NCBI RefSeq assembly: GCF_030159895.1 | Contig: NZ_BSNI01000002.1 | Span: forward strand, 2,382,306-2,446,305 | Source of the DNA: Maritalea porphyrae | GTDB lineage: Bacteria > Pseudomonadota > Alphaproteobacteria > Rhizobiales > Devosiaceae | DNA: 64,000 nt | Direction: 5' to 3' | Part shown: one piece after another, positions 37,289 through 46,226 of the stretch | Position numbering within the stretch: the stretch's first letter is position 1 | Layout of the letters: every line of letters starts with the position of its first letter | Program-made: the position numbers and the translations under genes | The notes under the pieces: model-generated | Databases searched by the model: none | Seen by the model: only the letters and a program-made list of their open reading frames with translations | What the model was told of the DNA's origin: nothing

Positions 37289-37319
37289 ACAAAAAAAGCG
37301 CCAGCAATTGCCAGCGCTT
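37289..37319 (-). terminator. Terminator after recA
   Basis: Read leftward, GAAGCGC-TGGCAATTGCTG-GCGCTT forms a six-pair stem extended past an internal bulge by GC/GC around AATT, then seven T's. It lies about 60 bases past the recA stop and separates recA from alaS. Confidence 0.75.
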
Positions 37320-37379
37320 CTTTTTATGAGCATGGAGCATTTTACGGCCAATGTGAGGATCGACCGGCAGTATCAAACC

Positions 37380-38471
37380 CTACTCAGGGTCACTTTCAAT
37401 CAACTGAGCGTCAACTTCTGTAATTGCAGGCGGCTCGATCATATTATCCGTGCTTAAGCCGGCGCTTTCCCGCACACCTGCTTCAATTTCAAAGGCAATA
37501 TGCGGATTATCTTTGAGGAATTGGCGTGAGTTCTCACGTCCCTGGCCTAAACGTTCGCTATTATATGAGAACCAAGAACCCGATTTTTCAACAATTCCAG
37601 CCTTAACGCCTAAGTCAAGCAGCTCTCCAGTTTTGGAGATACCCTCGCCATACATAATGTCAAACTCAACTTGACGGAATGGAGGTGCCAATTTGTTCTT
37701 CACCACCTTCACGCGCGTCTGGTTTCCAACGACTTCGTCACGATCTTTGATCGCACCGATGCGGCGAATATCAAGACGAACAGAGGAGTAGAACTTCAGC
37801 GCATTACCACCAGTGGTGGTTTCAGGCGAACCAAACATCACACCAATCTTCATACGAATTTGGTTGATGAAGATCACCATCGTTTTAGACCGCGAGATCG
37901 ATGCGGTCAGCTTACGCATTGCTTGGCTCATCAAGCGAGCTTGTAGGCCGGGCAATGAATCACCCATTTCGCCTTCAAGTTCAGCTTTGGGCGTCAATGC
38001 CGCAACAGAGTCGACCACCAAGAGATCAAGTGCACCGCTTCGAACAAGTGTATCGCAAATCTCCAATGCCTGCTCGCCGGTGTCCGGCTGAGAAATCAGC
38101 AAATCATCAACGCTAACACCTAGTTTGCGGGCATATACAGGGTCCAATGCATGCTCAGCATCAACAAAAGCACAAATGCCGCCAGCCTTCTGAGCTTCGG
38201 CGATGGCATGCAACGTCAACGTGGTTTTACCAGAGCTTTCAGGGCCGAAAACTTCAACAATTCTGCCACGCGGCAAACCGCCAATACCCAAAGCAATATC
38301 AAGTCCGAGTGAGCCAGTCGGAACAGACTCAACCTCAACAGCTGAGTTCTCCCCCAGCTTCATGATCGAGCCCTTACCAAAATTGCGTTCGATCTGCGAT
38401 AGTGCAGCTTCCAACGCTTTGTTCTTATCCATAGAACCCCCCTCGACCACGCGAAGTTGAGAATTAGCCAT
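37380..38471 (-). CDS. recA: Recombinase RecA
   Basis: A 363-residue RecA, the strand-exchange protein and co-protease for LexA. Walker A is G-P-E-S-S-G-K-T-T near residue 79, Walker B is [10 protein letters not shown], loop L2 is [14 protein letters not shown], and the C-terminus is acidic ([12 protein letters not shown]). The start at 38471 gives the usual rhizobial leader before [16 protein letters not shown]7-GTTC SOS-like box lies about 70 bases upstream. Confidence 0.98.
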   Translation of the reverse strand: MANSQLRVVEGGSMDKNKALEAALSQIERNFGKGSIMKLGENSAVEVESVPTGSLGLDIALGIGGLPRGRIVEVFGPESSGKTTLTLHAIAEAQKAGGICAFVDAEHALDPVYARKLGVSVDDLLISQPDTGEQALEICDTLVRSGALDLLVVDSVAALTPKAELEGEMGDSLPGLQARLMSQAMRKLTASISRSKTMVIFINQIRMKIGVMFGSPETTTGGNALKFYSSVRLDIRRIGAIKDRDEVVGNQTRVKVVKNKLAPPFRQVEFDIMYGEGISKTGELLDLGVKAGIVEKSGSWFSYNSERLGQGRENSRQFLKDNPHIAFEIEAGVRESAGLSTDNMIEPPAITEVDAQLIESDPE

Positions 38472-38538
38472 TACCTTCTCCTTATTCCAAAACCAACGCC
38501 GTCATGCAATCCGTCGGGTGAATCTATTTTAAAAGTTT

Positions 38539-38553
38539 GTACTATATTTGTTC
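38539..38553 (-). promoter_or_regulatory. SOS (LexA) box of recA
   Basis: GTACTATATTTGTTC has the form GTAC-N7-GTTC, one base from the alphaproteobacterial LexA consensus GTTC-N7-GTTC, and lies 68-82 bases before the recA start. Position and form fit LexA control of recA; no lexA gene is in the window. Confidence 0.6.
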
Positions 38554-38733
38554 TCATATTCTGTTCATTTTGTCAATACGAATAAGGTATTGAAAAATAT
38601 GCAATAGTTCAATTTATTCCACATTTGTTCTCACTTTTGTCACCGACTAACAGGTATGACCCTTAACTGTGTCCCTCAACAAATGCTGCCCTCACACACG
38701 CACATTGTCTTGAAACAAACAGAATCACCTATA

Positions 38734-38755
38734 TATTAGAATGATCGTTCTAATA
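38734..38755. promoter_or_regulatory. TetR-type palindrome before the DUF418 gene
   Basis: TATTAGAATGATCGTTCTAATA is an uninterrupted palindrome with ten of eleven pairs matched, ending 19 bases before the GTG start of the membrane protein gene. Length, A/T-rich arms and the central GATC are common in TetR-family operators. No TetR gene is adjacent. Confidence 0.6.
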
Positions 38756-38774
38756 ATTATGGGCAGATATCAAA

Positions 38775-39827
38775 GTGAAACATGAGCGATTATTTGGGCT
38801 AGATTTGGCACGCTTTTTTGCGTTTTTTGGCATGGTCATTGTCAACTTCCAGATGGTAATGCGCGATCAATCCTTGCAAACACCAAACTGGCTCGAAACC
38901 ATATTGGTCCTGTTTGAAGGCAAGGCCGCAGCAACTTTTGTGGTGCTTGCCGGAATTGGCGTTGGTTTGGCCTTCCAGCGTGTTGAAACACAGGGTTTTC
39001 GCATCACCATGCTTAAACGCTCGCTGTTCTTACTGGCAATCGGCTTGGTCAACATGTCGATCTTTGAAGCAGACATAATCCACTATTACGCGTTCTACTT
39101 TGCGCTCGGCATCTGGTTTCTGCCTCTGGACAAATACCAACTCCTTTTTCTAACCGGCGGCATAGTTCTAGCGTTTCCGTTCCTAATCTTAATCAGCAAC
39201 TACGACACCGGCTGGGATTGGAATAATCTCAGCTATTCAGGGCTTTGGACGCCCGAAGGATTTTTAAGAAACCTAACGTTTAACGGCTGGCACCCAATCG
39301 TTCCATGGCTAGGCTTTTTCACTTTCGGCATTTTCTTATCCAAACTTGACCTAGCAAAGCGCGGCATTGCCATTCGTATCGCGGCCATAGGCATAGTTGG
39401 CAGTATCATCACACCAATTATCAGTGAAACGAGTATTGCTTTTGCAGCACCACTAATCGGCACGGATGCTGCCACAATTTTGGGAACATCACCTATTCCC
39501 CCCGGACCATTTTACATGCTCAACGGCATGAGTGCAGCGTCGCTTGTTGTTGGTCTTTGCCTGCTGCTGCCGCCCACCATTTATCAAAATCCAGCAATCA
39601 AAACGCTGTGTAAAACGGGTCAACAAACACTCACGCTTTACTTCGCACACATCTTAATCGGTATGGGCATAATTGAAATGATGGGTCTAATCAGTGCGAC
39701 CAGCTCGTTGGTGCCACTAAACGCCGCCGCACTTTTCGTAGCTGCTTCAATAATTTATGTGACGATGTGGAATCTGAATTTCAAACGCGGCCCACTAGAA
39801 GAATTAATGCGCCGCACCACTGGCTAA
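38775..39827 (+). CDS. DUF418-like multi-span membrane protein
   Basis: A 350-residue protein with about ten membrane spans. It opens R-L-F-G-L-D-L-A-R-F-F-A-F-F-G-M-V, the motif shared by DUF418/DUF1624 and heparan-glucosaminide acetyltransferase-like proteins, and ends with R-G-P-L-E-E-L-M-R-R-T-T-G, the DUF418 C-terminal motif. The function of the family is not established; membrane acyl transfer is suspected. The start is a GTG; no in-frame ATG lies near. A TetR-type palindrome covers its probable promoter. Confidence 0.78.
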   Translation: MKHERLFGLDLARFFAFFGMVIVNFQMVMRDQSLQTPNWLETILVLFEGKAAATFVVLAGIGVGLAFQRVETQGFRITMLKRSLFLLAIGLVNMSIFEADIIHYYAFYFALGIWFLPLDKYQLLFLTGGIVLAFPFLILISNYDTGWDWNNLSYSGLWTPEGFLRNLTFNGWHPIVPWLGFFTFGIFLSKLDLAKRGIAIRIAAIGIVGSIITPIISETSIAFAAPLIGTDAATILGTSPIPPGPFYMLNGMSAASLVVGLCLLLPPTIYQNPAIKTLCKTGQQTLTLYFAHILIGMGIIEMMGLISATSSLVPLNAAALFVAASIIYVTMWNLNFKRGPLEELMRRTTG

Positions 39828-39848
39828 ATCGAAGAAATTGGTGGGCGC

Positions 39849-42401
39849 CTATTCAGCGCCCTCCAAAACGGTTTTCACTTTCTGCGCAAGTTGCTTCAAC
39901 GAAAACGGCTTAGCCAAAAACTCGACAGAGCTATCATCCTCGAGCCCTTTGCGGATATTCTCTTCCGCATAGCCTGAAACGAAGATCACTTTAATTTCGG
40001 GGTATCTTTCACGCATATGCGTAAGCAATGTTGGCCCGTCCATTTCTGGCATCACCACATCAGAAATCAACAGCTCAATTTCGCCATCAATTTCTTCAAG
40101 CACTTCAAGCGCGTCCACCCCACTATCCGCTTCATGCACAACATAGCCTGCTGACGATAGTGCCCGAGAAGCAAATGCCCGCACACTGTCTTCGTCCTCA
40201 ACAATCAAAATGCGTTCTTGGCCAGTAAGATCACGAACCTTTGTTTGTTGCTCAATTTGTTCCGGCTTTTCTTCTTTGCGAACATAGCGTGGCAAGAATA
40301 TCTTGAAGGTAGTGCCCTGACCCAATTCGGTATCCGCGTAAATAAATCCGCCAGTTTGCTTCACAATGCCATAAACAGTCGAAAGGCCAAGTCCTGTACC
40401 TTTGCCAATATCTTTGGTTGTAAAGAATGGCTCAAATATCTTGGCAAGCACTTCCGGCGGAATGCCCGTACCGCTGTCTTCCACTTCAATCAACACATAA
40501 TCGGCCGCTGGCATGCCGCGATAGTTGAATGTCGCCGCCACGGATTCTTCAACATTGCTGGTGCGAATTTTAACACTACCGCCCTCAGGCATCGCATCAC
40601 GAGCATTCACGACCAAGTTGATAACCACTTGTTCTAGTTGAATATGGTCGGCGCGAACCGGCCAGATATTTGGCGCATGGTCGACTGACAATGTGATGCT
40701 ATCACCAATCAAGCGCTTAAACAGAACCGTCAAATCATCAACAAGCAGCGAAACTTCCAAAACCTCAAGCCGCAATGTCTGACGCCGTGAAAACGCCAAC
40801 AACTGACGCACCAAGCCAGCAGCGCGGTTGGCGTTTTGCTTGATTTCCATCGTGTCTTTGAACGAAGGGTCATTCGGTCGGAGATTGAGCAACAACAAAT
40901 CTGAAAAGCCAATAATCGCTGTTAGGATATTGTTCAAATCGTGTGCAATACCGCCCGCCAACTGACCAACGGCCTGCATCTTTTGGCTTTGAGCAAATTG
41001 CTGTTCCAGCACACGTTGCTCTGTGGTGTCCATTGCATAAACAATAACACGCTCGTCGCTATCGCCAGCGTCAGCCACGCCAGTAACGTAAAGCCGCACG
41101 CTGCGCTCTTCGTTGGCGGCCAAGACTGTATCCACAGGCTCAATAGTTGATTGATTAGACTTGGCTGTTTCAATCGCATTTATGAAGCGTGAGCTGGCTT
41201 CTGGGGCAACAAGCTCGGTAAGCGGCAATCCTTCAGTGGCTTTCTCGCCATGCTCGTTGCCAAAAGTGCGAGAGAACGGTGCGTTTGTGCGTACAATTTT
41301 GCCGCTCTCATCCAGTGCCGCAATCGCAAATGGCGTGTCGTTAAAGAACCGGCTGAACCGTACTTCTGCGTTGCGCAGTTCTTCAGAGGCATCCACGCCG
41401 GGCGCGCGGTCCAGCACAAGTGTGCGCGTTTCGCCCAAATCGCCCTCTGCCAATCGCGCAGCGCGGTGCAGCAAGCGTACAGGCAGATTTGTGCCATCAC
41501 GCTTTACCAAATCGATATCAATCACTTCTGTTTTTATCTGGCCGTCATTGCTGCCGCCAAGCAACAATCCAGACCCATCGCCCCGAACAATTTCAGACAG
41601 ACGCAACGATCCGGCATCAAATTCGGCCAAATCATAGCCAAGCCAATGTGCCAATGTGGCGTTTAAATACTGAATTTTCCCGCGGCCATCTGTCGAAAAG
41701 AAGCCTGCCGGCGCATGATCAAGATAATCGATTGCCTTTTGCAGCTCCAAGAAAATGTTCTCTTGTCGCTCACGGTCACGCGAAATGTTTTCAACGGACC
41801 AAAGCACAAGTTTCTTGCCACCAGCACCTTCAATTTCTGGCAATATTTGAACAGAAACCCGATACCAAACTGGTTGATTGGCGACGCCGTTCAGCGCATC
41901 GCCTTCGGTTAGTCGAATATCTTCCACTGCCCGTCGACCGTCGTGCGCGGCGCGTGACAACCGATAAATCGCCTCACTTGCCTCCGCAGCACTAGCAAAA
42001 AGCCGCGGCACACTCACAACCGACTTGCGGTTCAAACCAGCAATCAGCTCGCCATAGGCCGCGTTGGCGTAAATAATGCGCCCCTCGCGGTCGGCAACCA
42101 CAGCGCCATAATCAAGACTATCAACAATTGCGTTTTGCAGGGCTGGTCCGTCATCGCTATGTGCAATTTTGAAAAGACCCGCGGCCAAACCAAACAGACA
42201 AAAAACACCAATAACAGCAAGAACGCCCAACACAAGCAGAAGCATGTCCGCAGGGATTTGATCGCCAAAGATCGAATAGGCAACCGCGAGCCCAACAAAA
42301 CAGGCGGACAGCAAGATGACGCGCCAAACGCCACCGCCACCCAAACGGGAACGAGCAGCGGGTTGTGGATAGCTATCTTGGGCCAGCGGCGTCATGGACA
42401 T
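39849..42401 (-). CDS. cckA: Hybrid sensor histidine kinase CckA
   Basis: An 850-residue hybrid kinase. Two membrane spans (residues 25-45 and 52-75) are followed by PAS-type regions (about 95-460), a HisKA domain with [11 protein letters not shown] (phospho-acceptor His487), an ATPase domain (N-A-R-D-A-M, D-S-G-T-G-I, G-T-G-L-G-L-S) and a C-terminal receiver with I-S-D-V-V-M-P (Asp781) and A-K-P-F. This layout and the neighbouring flhB identify CckA, which phosphorylates CtrA and CpdR through ChpT. In Caulobacter cckA likewise follows fliQ-fliR-flhB, as I recall it. AGGGGC precedes the ATG. Confidence 0.93.
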   Translation of the reverse strand: MSMTPLAQDSYPQPAARSRLGGGGVWRVILLSACFVGLAVAYSIFGDQIPADMLLLVLGVLAVIGVFCLFGLAAGLFKIAHSDDGPALQNAIVDSLDYGAVVADREGRIIYANAAYGELIAGLNRKSVVSVPRLFASAAEASEAIYRLSRAAHDGRRAVEDIRLTEGDALNGVANQPVWYRVSVQILPEIEGAGGKKLVLWSVENISRDRERQENIFLELQKAIDYLDHAPAGFFSTDGRGKIQYLNATLAHWLGYDLAEFDAGSLRLSEIVRGDGSGLLLGGSNDGQIKTEVIDIDLVKRDGTNLPVRLLHRAARLAEGDLGETRTLVLDRAPGVDASEELRNAEVRFSRFFNDTPFAIAALDESGKIVRTNAPFSRTFGNEHGEKATEGLPLTELVAPEASSRFINAIETAKSNQSTIEPVDTVLAANEERSVRLYVTGVADAGDSDERVIVYAMDTTEQRVLEQQFAQSQKMQAVGQLAGGIAHDLNNILTAIIGFSDLLLLNLRPNDPSFKDTMEIKQNANRAAGLVRQLLAFSRRQTLRLEVLEVSLLVDDLTVLFKRLIGDSITLSVDHAPNIWPVRADHIQLEQVVINLVVNARDAMPEGGSVKIRTSNVEESVAATFNYRGMPAADYVLIEVEDSGTGIPPEVLAKIFEPFFTTKDIGKGTGLGLSTVYGIVKQTGGFIYADTELGQGTTFKIFLPRYVRKEEKPEQIEQQTKVRDLTGQERILIVEDEDSVRAFASRALSSAGYVVHEADSGVDALEVLEEIDGEIELLISDVVMPEMDGPTLLTHMRERYPEIKVIFVSGYAEENIRKGLEDDSSVEFLAKPFSLKQLAQKVKTVLEGAE

Positions 42402-42454
42402 TTTTTGCCCCTATTCTGTCTTGTGTCGGCGCGGCCATACTGCTGCGAAATCAC

Positions 42455-42477
42455 ACAAGAATCATGATTATTCTTGT
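42455..42477. promoter_or_regulatory. Inverted repeat upstream of cckA
   Basis: ACAAGAAT and ATTCTTGT form perfect eight-base arms around seven bases that themselves contain ATCATGAT across the joint. It lies 54-76 bases before the cckA start. Symmetry and position suggest an operator; no regulator is assigned. Without a T run it is not a terminator for flhB. Confidence 0.45.
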
Positions 42478-42597
42478 TCTCTAATCAACATCAAATGATG
42501 CGCTTGCATCAAGCAAGTTTAAGACATTATTCATCAATTCGAAGGATTGCGCAGTATTTTTGTTTGAAATAGCCGCTTTATCCCAAACTCACTTGGC

Positions 42598-43677
42598 CTA
42601 ACCCGCACTCCACGAACGTGATTTGCGCAACTGCATCACATAACCGATAACTTGGGCTACCGCCTTAAAGTGTTCCGCTGGAATTTCTTCTTCAATCTCA
42701 ACGGTTGCGTGCAAGGCGCGCGCAAGCGGTGGATTTTCAACAATTGGTATCTCGTTTTCACCGGCAATTTCACGAATTTTCAAGGCAACCGCGTCGATGC
42801 CCTTTGCTAAACAAACCGGTGCGCCCATGCCCTGTTCATATTTAAGTGCCACCGCATAATGCGTCGGGTTGGTGATAATCACACTCGCGTCAGGTACCGC
42901 AGCCATCATGCGCTTACGGCCACGCTCTGCCCTCAATTGGCGGATTTTCGCTTTGACTTTCGGATCACCTTCCATTTGCTTGTATTCGTCGCGCACTTCT
43001 TTGATGGTCATTTTTTGCTTTTCCCACCATTTGTTGCGCTGATACATAAAATCTAGGCCCGCAACGACAGTAATAACGGCCAGCGTCCCAATAATGATCT
43101 TGATGCCCATTTCCTGGAATACTGGCATTATCATCGAGGGATCGGCGGTGATGATTGTGTCTAGTCGATCTCGCTCTGGCCACATCACCAAAAACATTAT
43201 CAATGAAACGATTGTAAGCTTAGCGATACCTTTCGCGAAATTGACCAGCGCTTCACTGGAGAACAAGCGCTTCGCGCCGCTCAATGGCGAAATCTTGGAG
43301 AATTTCGGCTTGATGGGATCAAGCGACCAAACCGGGCGGTGTTGTACCAAATTTGCGGCCAAAGCGAACAAAGCCATAATGAGCAAAGGCACAATGGCAA
43401 CCAGCAATACCGTGCCTGAAAGGCCTTGCCAGAAGGCCCCAAATCCAGGGCCACCCACTTCAATTTGATCTGCGTTGAGCATGATCATCTTCAGCTGGTT
43501 CATCAGACTGGATGCGGTTATTGGCGCCATGAGTGCAAAAACGAAAGCCGTGCCAACCATCATGAACCAAGTCGTCAACTCTTGGCTTTTGGCAACATCC
43601 CCTCGTTTGTGCGCATCTTCGAGCTTTTTGTCAGAGGGGTCCTCGGTTTTCTCGGACTTATCCGGTTCGTCAGCCAC
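42598..43677 (-). CDS. flhB: Flagellar type III export protein FlhB
   Basis: A 359-residue export-gate switch protein. It starts D-E-P-D-K-S-E-K-T-E-D-P-S-D-K-K-L-E-D-A, has four membrane spans in the first 220 residues, and the self-cleavage motif N-P-T-H near residue 269 with Y-A-V-A-L-K-Y after it. The C-terminal cytoplasmic domain sets substrate specificity from hook to filament. The start is a GTG, eight bases after fliR. Last gene of the flgB-to-flhB operon. Confidence 0.97.
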   Translation of the reverse strand: MADEPDKSEKTEDPSDKKLEDAHKRGDVAKSQELTTWFMMVGTAFVFALMAPITASSLMNQLKMIMLNADQIEVGGPGFGAFWQGLSGTVLLVAIVPLLIMALFALAANLVQHRPVWSLDPIKPKFSKISPLSGAKRLFSSEALVNFAKGIAKLTIVSLIMFLVMWPERDRLDTIITADPSMIMPVFQEMGIKIIIGTLAVITVVAGLDFMYQRNKWWEKQKMTIKEVRDEYKQMEGDPKVKAKIRQLRAERGRKRMMAAVPDASVIITNPTHYAVALKYEQGMGAPVCLAKGIDAVALKIREIAGENEIPIVENPPLARALHATVEIEEEIPAEHFKAVAQVIGYVMQLRKSRSWSAG

Positions 43678-43685
43678 GCTGCCCC

Positions 43686-44447
43686 CTACCCAACCAACTT
43701 GAGCAAGAACTGCTCAATATGGTTCATATACCAGGTCATCATCATCGTAAGCAGCAACACAAAGAGTAGAAGGCCTATCGCGATGTTCGCTGGCATTGCG
43801 ATAAAGAAAACCTGCAACTGCGGCATCAAACGTGCCAGCAGACCAAGGCCGAAATAAAACACAAGACCAAAAACCAAAAACGGTGCGGCCATCTGCACGC
43901 CGACAACAAAACTGCCCGCCACAACATCAACGGCCATGTCGGCAGCATCCTTCAGATCAAATGGCGCTCCCGGGGTGAAAATCGAATAACTTTGGTAAAT
44001 CGCCGCCAACACCAAATGGTGCAAGTCGAGGGTAAAAATCAGCGTGACACCCAACACAGCAATGAAATTACCGAAAATAGCGCCCTGCACGCCGCCTTGC
44101 GTTGGATCAGACGTTTGCGCAAAGGAAAGACCTGTTTGAAAGGCAATCACAGTACCCGCCACCTGCGCCGCAGACATCAAAATGCGCGACACGCCACCGA
44201 TGATAAGACCAACACCAATCTCTGAAAGCAGCAACACAATAGCTGGGTAAAACGCTACTGCCTGCGCCGGATAGTTTTGCGAAATCAACGGATACATGAT
44301 GAAGGTGAAGACCAATGCAATTGTCAAACGCATCCGCATCGGCAAACGCTGCGAGCTGAAGCCGGGCATGAGCATGACCATTGTGCCCAATCGCGCAAAT
44401 ATCAGAATGTAGGTCATTGCGGTTTGTGGGAGCCAATCGATGCTCAT
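43686..44447 (-). CDS. fliR: Flagellar export gate protein FliR
   Basis: A 253-residue membrane protein with six hydrophobic segments, beginning D-W-L-P-Q-T-A-M-T-Y-I-L-I-F-A-R-L-G-T and with P-G-F-S-S-Q-R-L-P-M-R-M-R-L-T-I-A-L typical of FliR. With FliP and FliQ it forms the export-gate helix in the basal body. It follows fliQ with a four-base gap. Confidence 0.96.
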   Translation of the reverse strand: MSIDWLPQTAMTYILIFARLGTMVMLMPGFSSQRLPMRMRLTIALVFTFIMYPLISQNYPAQAVAFYPAIVLLLSEIGVGLIIGGVSRILMSAAQVAGTVIAFQTGLSFAQTSDPTQGGVQGAIFGNFIAVLGVTLIFTLDLHHLVLAAIYQSYSIFTPGAPFDLKDAADMAVDVVAGSFVVGVQMAAPFLVFGLVFYFGLGLLARLMPQLQVFFIAMPANIAIGLLLFVLLLTMMMTWYMNHIEQFLLKLVG

Positions 44448-44451
44448 CGCA

Positions 44452-44718
44452 CTAACCGCCAGATATGATTAGATCAGCCACACGGTTCATGTAGCCACCC
44501 ATCATCGATCCCATAAAGGGAAGCAACAAAATCATCGTTATGAAGATTGCCAAGATTTTTGGCACAAATACCAATGTCATTTCTTGGATTTGCGTGAGCG
44601 CTTGAAACAGCGCAATCACCACACCAACCACCAACCCCACAATCATGAGGGGTGAAGAAACATAGATCAGCGTCCAAATGCCATCCTGTGCAACATCGAG
44701 CACTTGTGCACCGGTCAT
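44452..44718 (-). CDS. fliQ: Flagellar export gate protein FliQ
   Basis: An 88-residue, two-span protein with the FliQ core S-S-P-L-M-I-V-G-L-V-V-G-V-V-I-A-L-F-Q-A and T-Q-I-Q-E-M-T-L-V-F-V-P-K. Member of the FliPQR gate. Between fliE and fliR in the same leftward operon. Confidence 0.96.
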   Translation of the reverse strand: MTGAQVLDVAQDGIWTLIYVSSPLMIVGLVVGVVIALFQALTQIQEMTLVFVPKILAIFITMILLLPFMGSMMGGYMNRVADLIISGG

Positions 44719-44748
44719 TTTGCGCCTCCGATCAAACTTGCGAAGCCG

Positions 44749-45075
44749 CTAAATCGGCATCCGCATAATTTCTTCATATGCGCTGATAACGCGGTCACGA
44801 ATCGTCACCATGGTTTCAAGCGCAATCTCAGTTTCTGAAATTGCGGTCACCACATCAACCACGTTGGACTTTCCATCAACAAGATCTAGTGCTTTTTGAT
44901 CGGCTTGGCGGCCCGTTTCGACCACACTACCGATAGATTCAGCAACCAACTTGCCAAAATCAGGGCCAGCGCCCATATCTCCGGCCGCCGCACCTGGCGC
45001 TGCTTTGGAGGCCTGATCGACAAGTTTGGTTGCGCTTGCGTAAGCATTTGATGCCGCAGAAAACGGTACGCTCAT
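44749..45075 (-). CDS. fliE: Flagellar hook-basal body protein FliE
   Basis: A 108-residue FliE, the adaptor joining the MS ring/export gate to the rod. The conserved C-terminal half is present: V-V-D-V-V-T-A-I-S-E-T-E-I-A-L-E-T-M and a closing R-D-R-V-I-S-A-Y-E-E-I-M-R-M-P-I. The N-terminal third is alanine-rich and variable. 86 bases separate it from flgC. Confidence 0.95.
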   Translation of the reverse strand: MSVPFSAASNAYASATKLVDQASKAAPGAAAGDMGAGPDFGKLVAESIGSVVETGRQADQKALDLVDGKSNVVDVVTAISETEIALETMVTIRDRVISAYEEIMRMPI

Positions 45076-45160
45076 TTCAATTCCCCAACTTTTACATTTG
45101 CCTTCGCCGTTTTCGTGTTCCCCAACACAAGCGCAGCAATTGGCTCTCCGTTAACGCGGT

Positions 45161-45574
45161 CTAGCCACGCAAAATATCCAACGTGCCGCCAAGCATTGCG
45201 CGGGACGTGGAAATAACATTCAAATTCGCCTCATATGTGCGCTGTGCCTCGCGCATATCCATGGTTTCAATCAAAGAGTTCACATTTGGATAGAGCACAT
45301 AGCCACGCTCGTCGGCAGCCGGGTGCCCAGGCTCATAACGACTTTGGAAATCGCTCATGTCATAGCTCACCTTGCCAATTTCAACTTGGTGCGCGGCAAG
45401 CTCGCGATTATAAACCGCCTCAAATGTAGGAATTCGGCGACGATAAGGCTCCCCGCCCGCCTCTTTTGCGGCTGAACTGGCATTGGCCATATTCTCTGCA
45501 ATAATCCGCATACGCGCAGACTGGGCATGCAACCCGGTTGCTGCGATCTTTAGAGAATTTGAAAAATCTGTCAT
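45161..45574 (-). CDS. flgC: Flagellar proximal rod protein FlgC
   Basis: A 137-residue rod protein. The N-terminus L-K-I-A-A-T-G-L-H-A-Q-S-A-R-M-R-I-I-A-E-N-M-A-N is the rod/hook signature, the middle holds G-H-P-A-A-D-E-R-G-Y-V-L-Y-P-N-V-N, and the C-terminus M-D-M-R-E-A-Q-R-T-Y-E-A-N is the matching coiled-coil end. Second gene of the flgBC-fliEQR-flhB operon. Confidence 0.96.
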   Translation of the reverse strand: MTDFSNSLKIAATGLHAQSARMRIIAENMANASSAAKEAGGEPYRRRIPTFEAVYNRELAAHQVEIGKVSYDMSDFQSRYEPGHPAADERGYVLYPNVNSLIETMDMREAQRTYEANLNVISTSRAMLGGTLDILRG

Positions 45575-45609
45575 TGCTTAACTCCTAACTGATCCCCAAC
45601 CGGCAAAAC

Positions 45610-46014
45610 CTAGACTTTGCCTAATGCTGTCCGGATCAGCTTTATTGAACGCGAATAAAGTGTCGTTGCGGCTTGGTAGTCCATTTGGTTGCCCGCAACC
45701 TTCATCATCTCGTCTTCGAGCACCACCTGGTTGCCTTCGGGCGTAATTTCAAAACTATTGAGCTTGCGCGCGCCAAATTTGCCTGCGCCCTGCCCTTCAA
45801 CCGTAAAATGCTGTGAATCAGTTGCACTGGTCGAAACATTCGACATTTGCAGCGCGTTCATCTGTTCTGAAAATGAATAAGGTTTTAGGTCTCTGCCGCG
45901 ATAGCCAGGTGTTTCAGCATTGGCAACGTTTTCAGCCAATAATGATTGGCGTGTCTGATGCCACTTCATTTTTTGACCAAGCGCCTGAAACAATGGCAAT
46001 TTAGAGATCGACAT
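45610..46014 (-). CDS. flgB: Flagellar proximal rod protein FlgB
   Basis: A 134-residue rod protein with R-Q-S-L-L-A-E-N-V-A-N-A-E-T-P-G-Y-R-G-R-D (in two blocks) near residue 20 and the family C-terminus V-A-G-N-Q-M-D-Y-Q-A-A-T-T-L-Y. It heads the leftward export/rod operon and is divergent from fliO, with a CtrA box in between. Confidence 0.95.
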   Translation of the reverse strand: MSISKLPLFQALGQKMKWHQTRQSLLAENVANAETPGYRGRDLKPYSFSEQMNALQMSNVSTSATDSQHFTVEGQGAGKFGARKLNSFEITPEGNQVVLEDEMMKVAGNQMDYQAATTLYSRSIKLIRTALGKV

Positions 46015-46059
46015 AAATTCGCTTCCACTTCTACTAGGCAGATATTGCCGCCCAATTGG

Positions 46060-46075
46060 TTAACACCTCATTAAC
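46060..46075. promoter_or_regulatory. CtrA box between flgB and fliO
   Basis: TTAACACCTCATTAAC is a perfect TTAA-N7-TTAAC, the CtrA full-site consensus. It lies 46-61 bases upstream of flgB (leftward) and about 150 upstream of fliO (rightward), in the only promoter region of both early operons. CtrA control of class II flagellar genes is established in Caulobacter and the kinase gene cckA is at the end of this cluster. Confidence 0.82.
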
Positions 46076-46226
46076 GATATCTTTCATATTGCGAAATTTA
46101 CGTGTTTTTCGGCCTTGTCCTTGCCCAATTTGCTTGTATAGCTGGGACTGTGGGAATAAATATCCGCAACAGATACGTGCTTTTTGATGGGCAAGTTTGG
46201 CACGACAAACGGGGAATGAGCGAAAA

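Larger units (their letters stand above)
38472..38774. other. Intergenic region between divergent recA and DUF418 genes
   Basis: No gene is supported. The left part is A/T-rich and should hold the recA promoter with an SOS-like box at 38539-38553. The right part holds a 22-base palindrome at 38734-38755 close to the DUF418 start. Both are listed separately. Confidence 0.6.

Noticed and set aside
38550-38566. GTTC-N9-GTTC upstream of recA
   Set aside because: The spacer is nine, not seven; the overlapping GTAC-N7-GTTC fits better.
38530-38660. TTTGTTCTCA repeated twice upstream of recA
   Set aside because: Two short copies in A/T-rich DNA, no symmetry or regular spacing; not called a repeat element.
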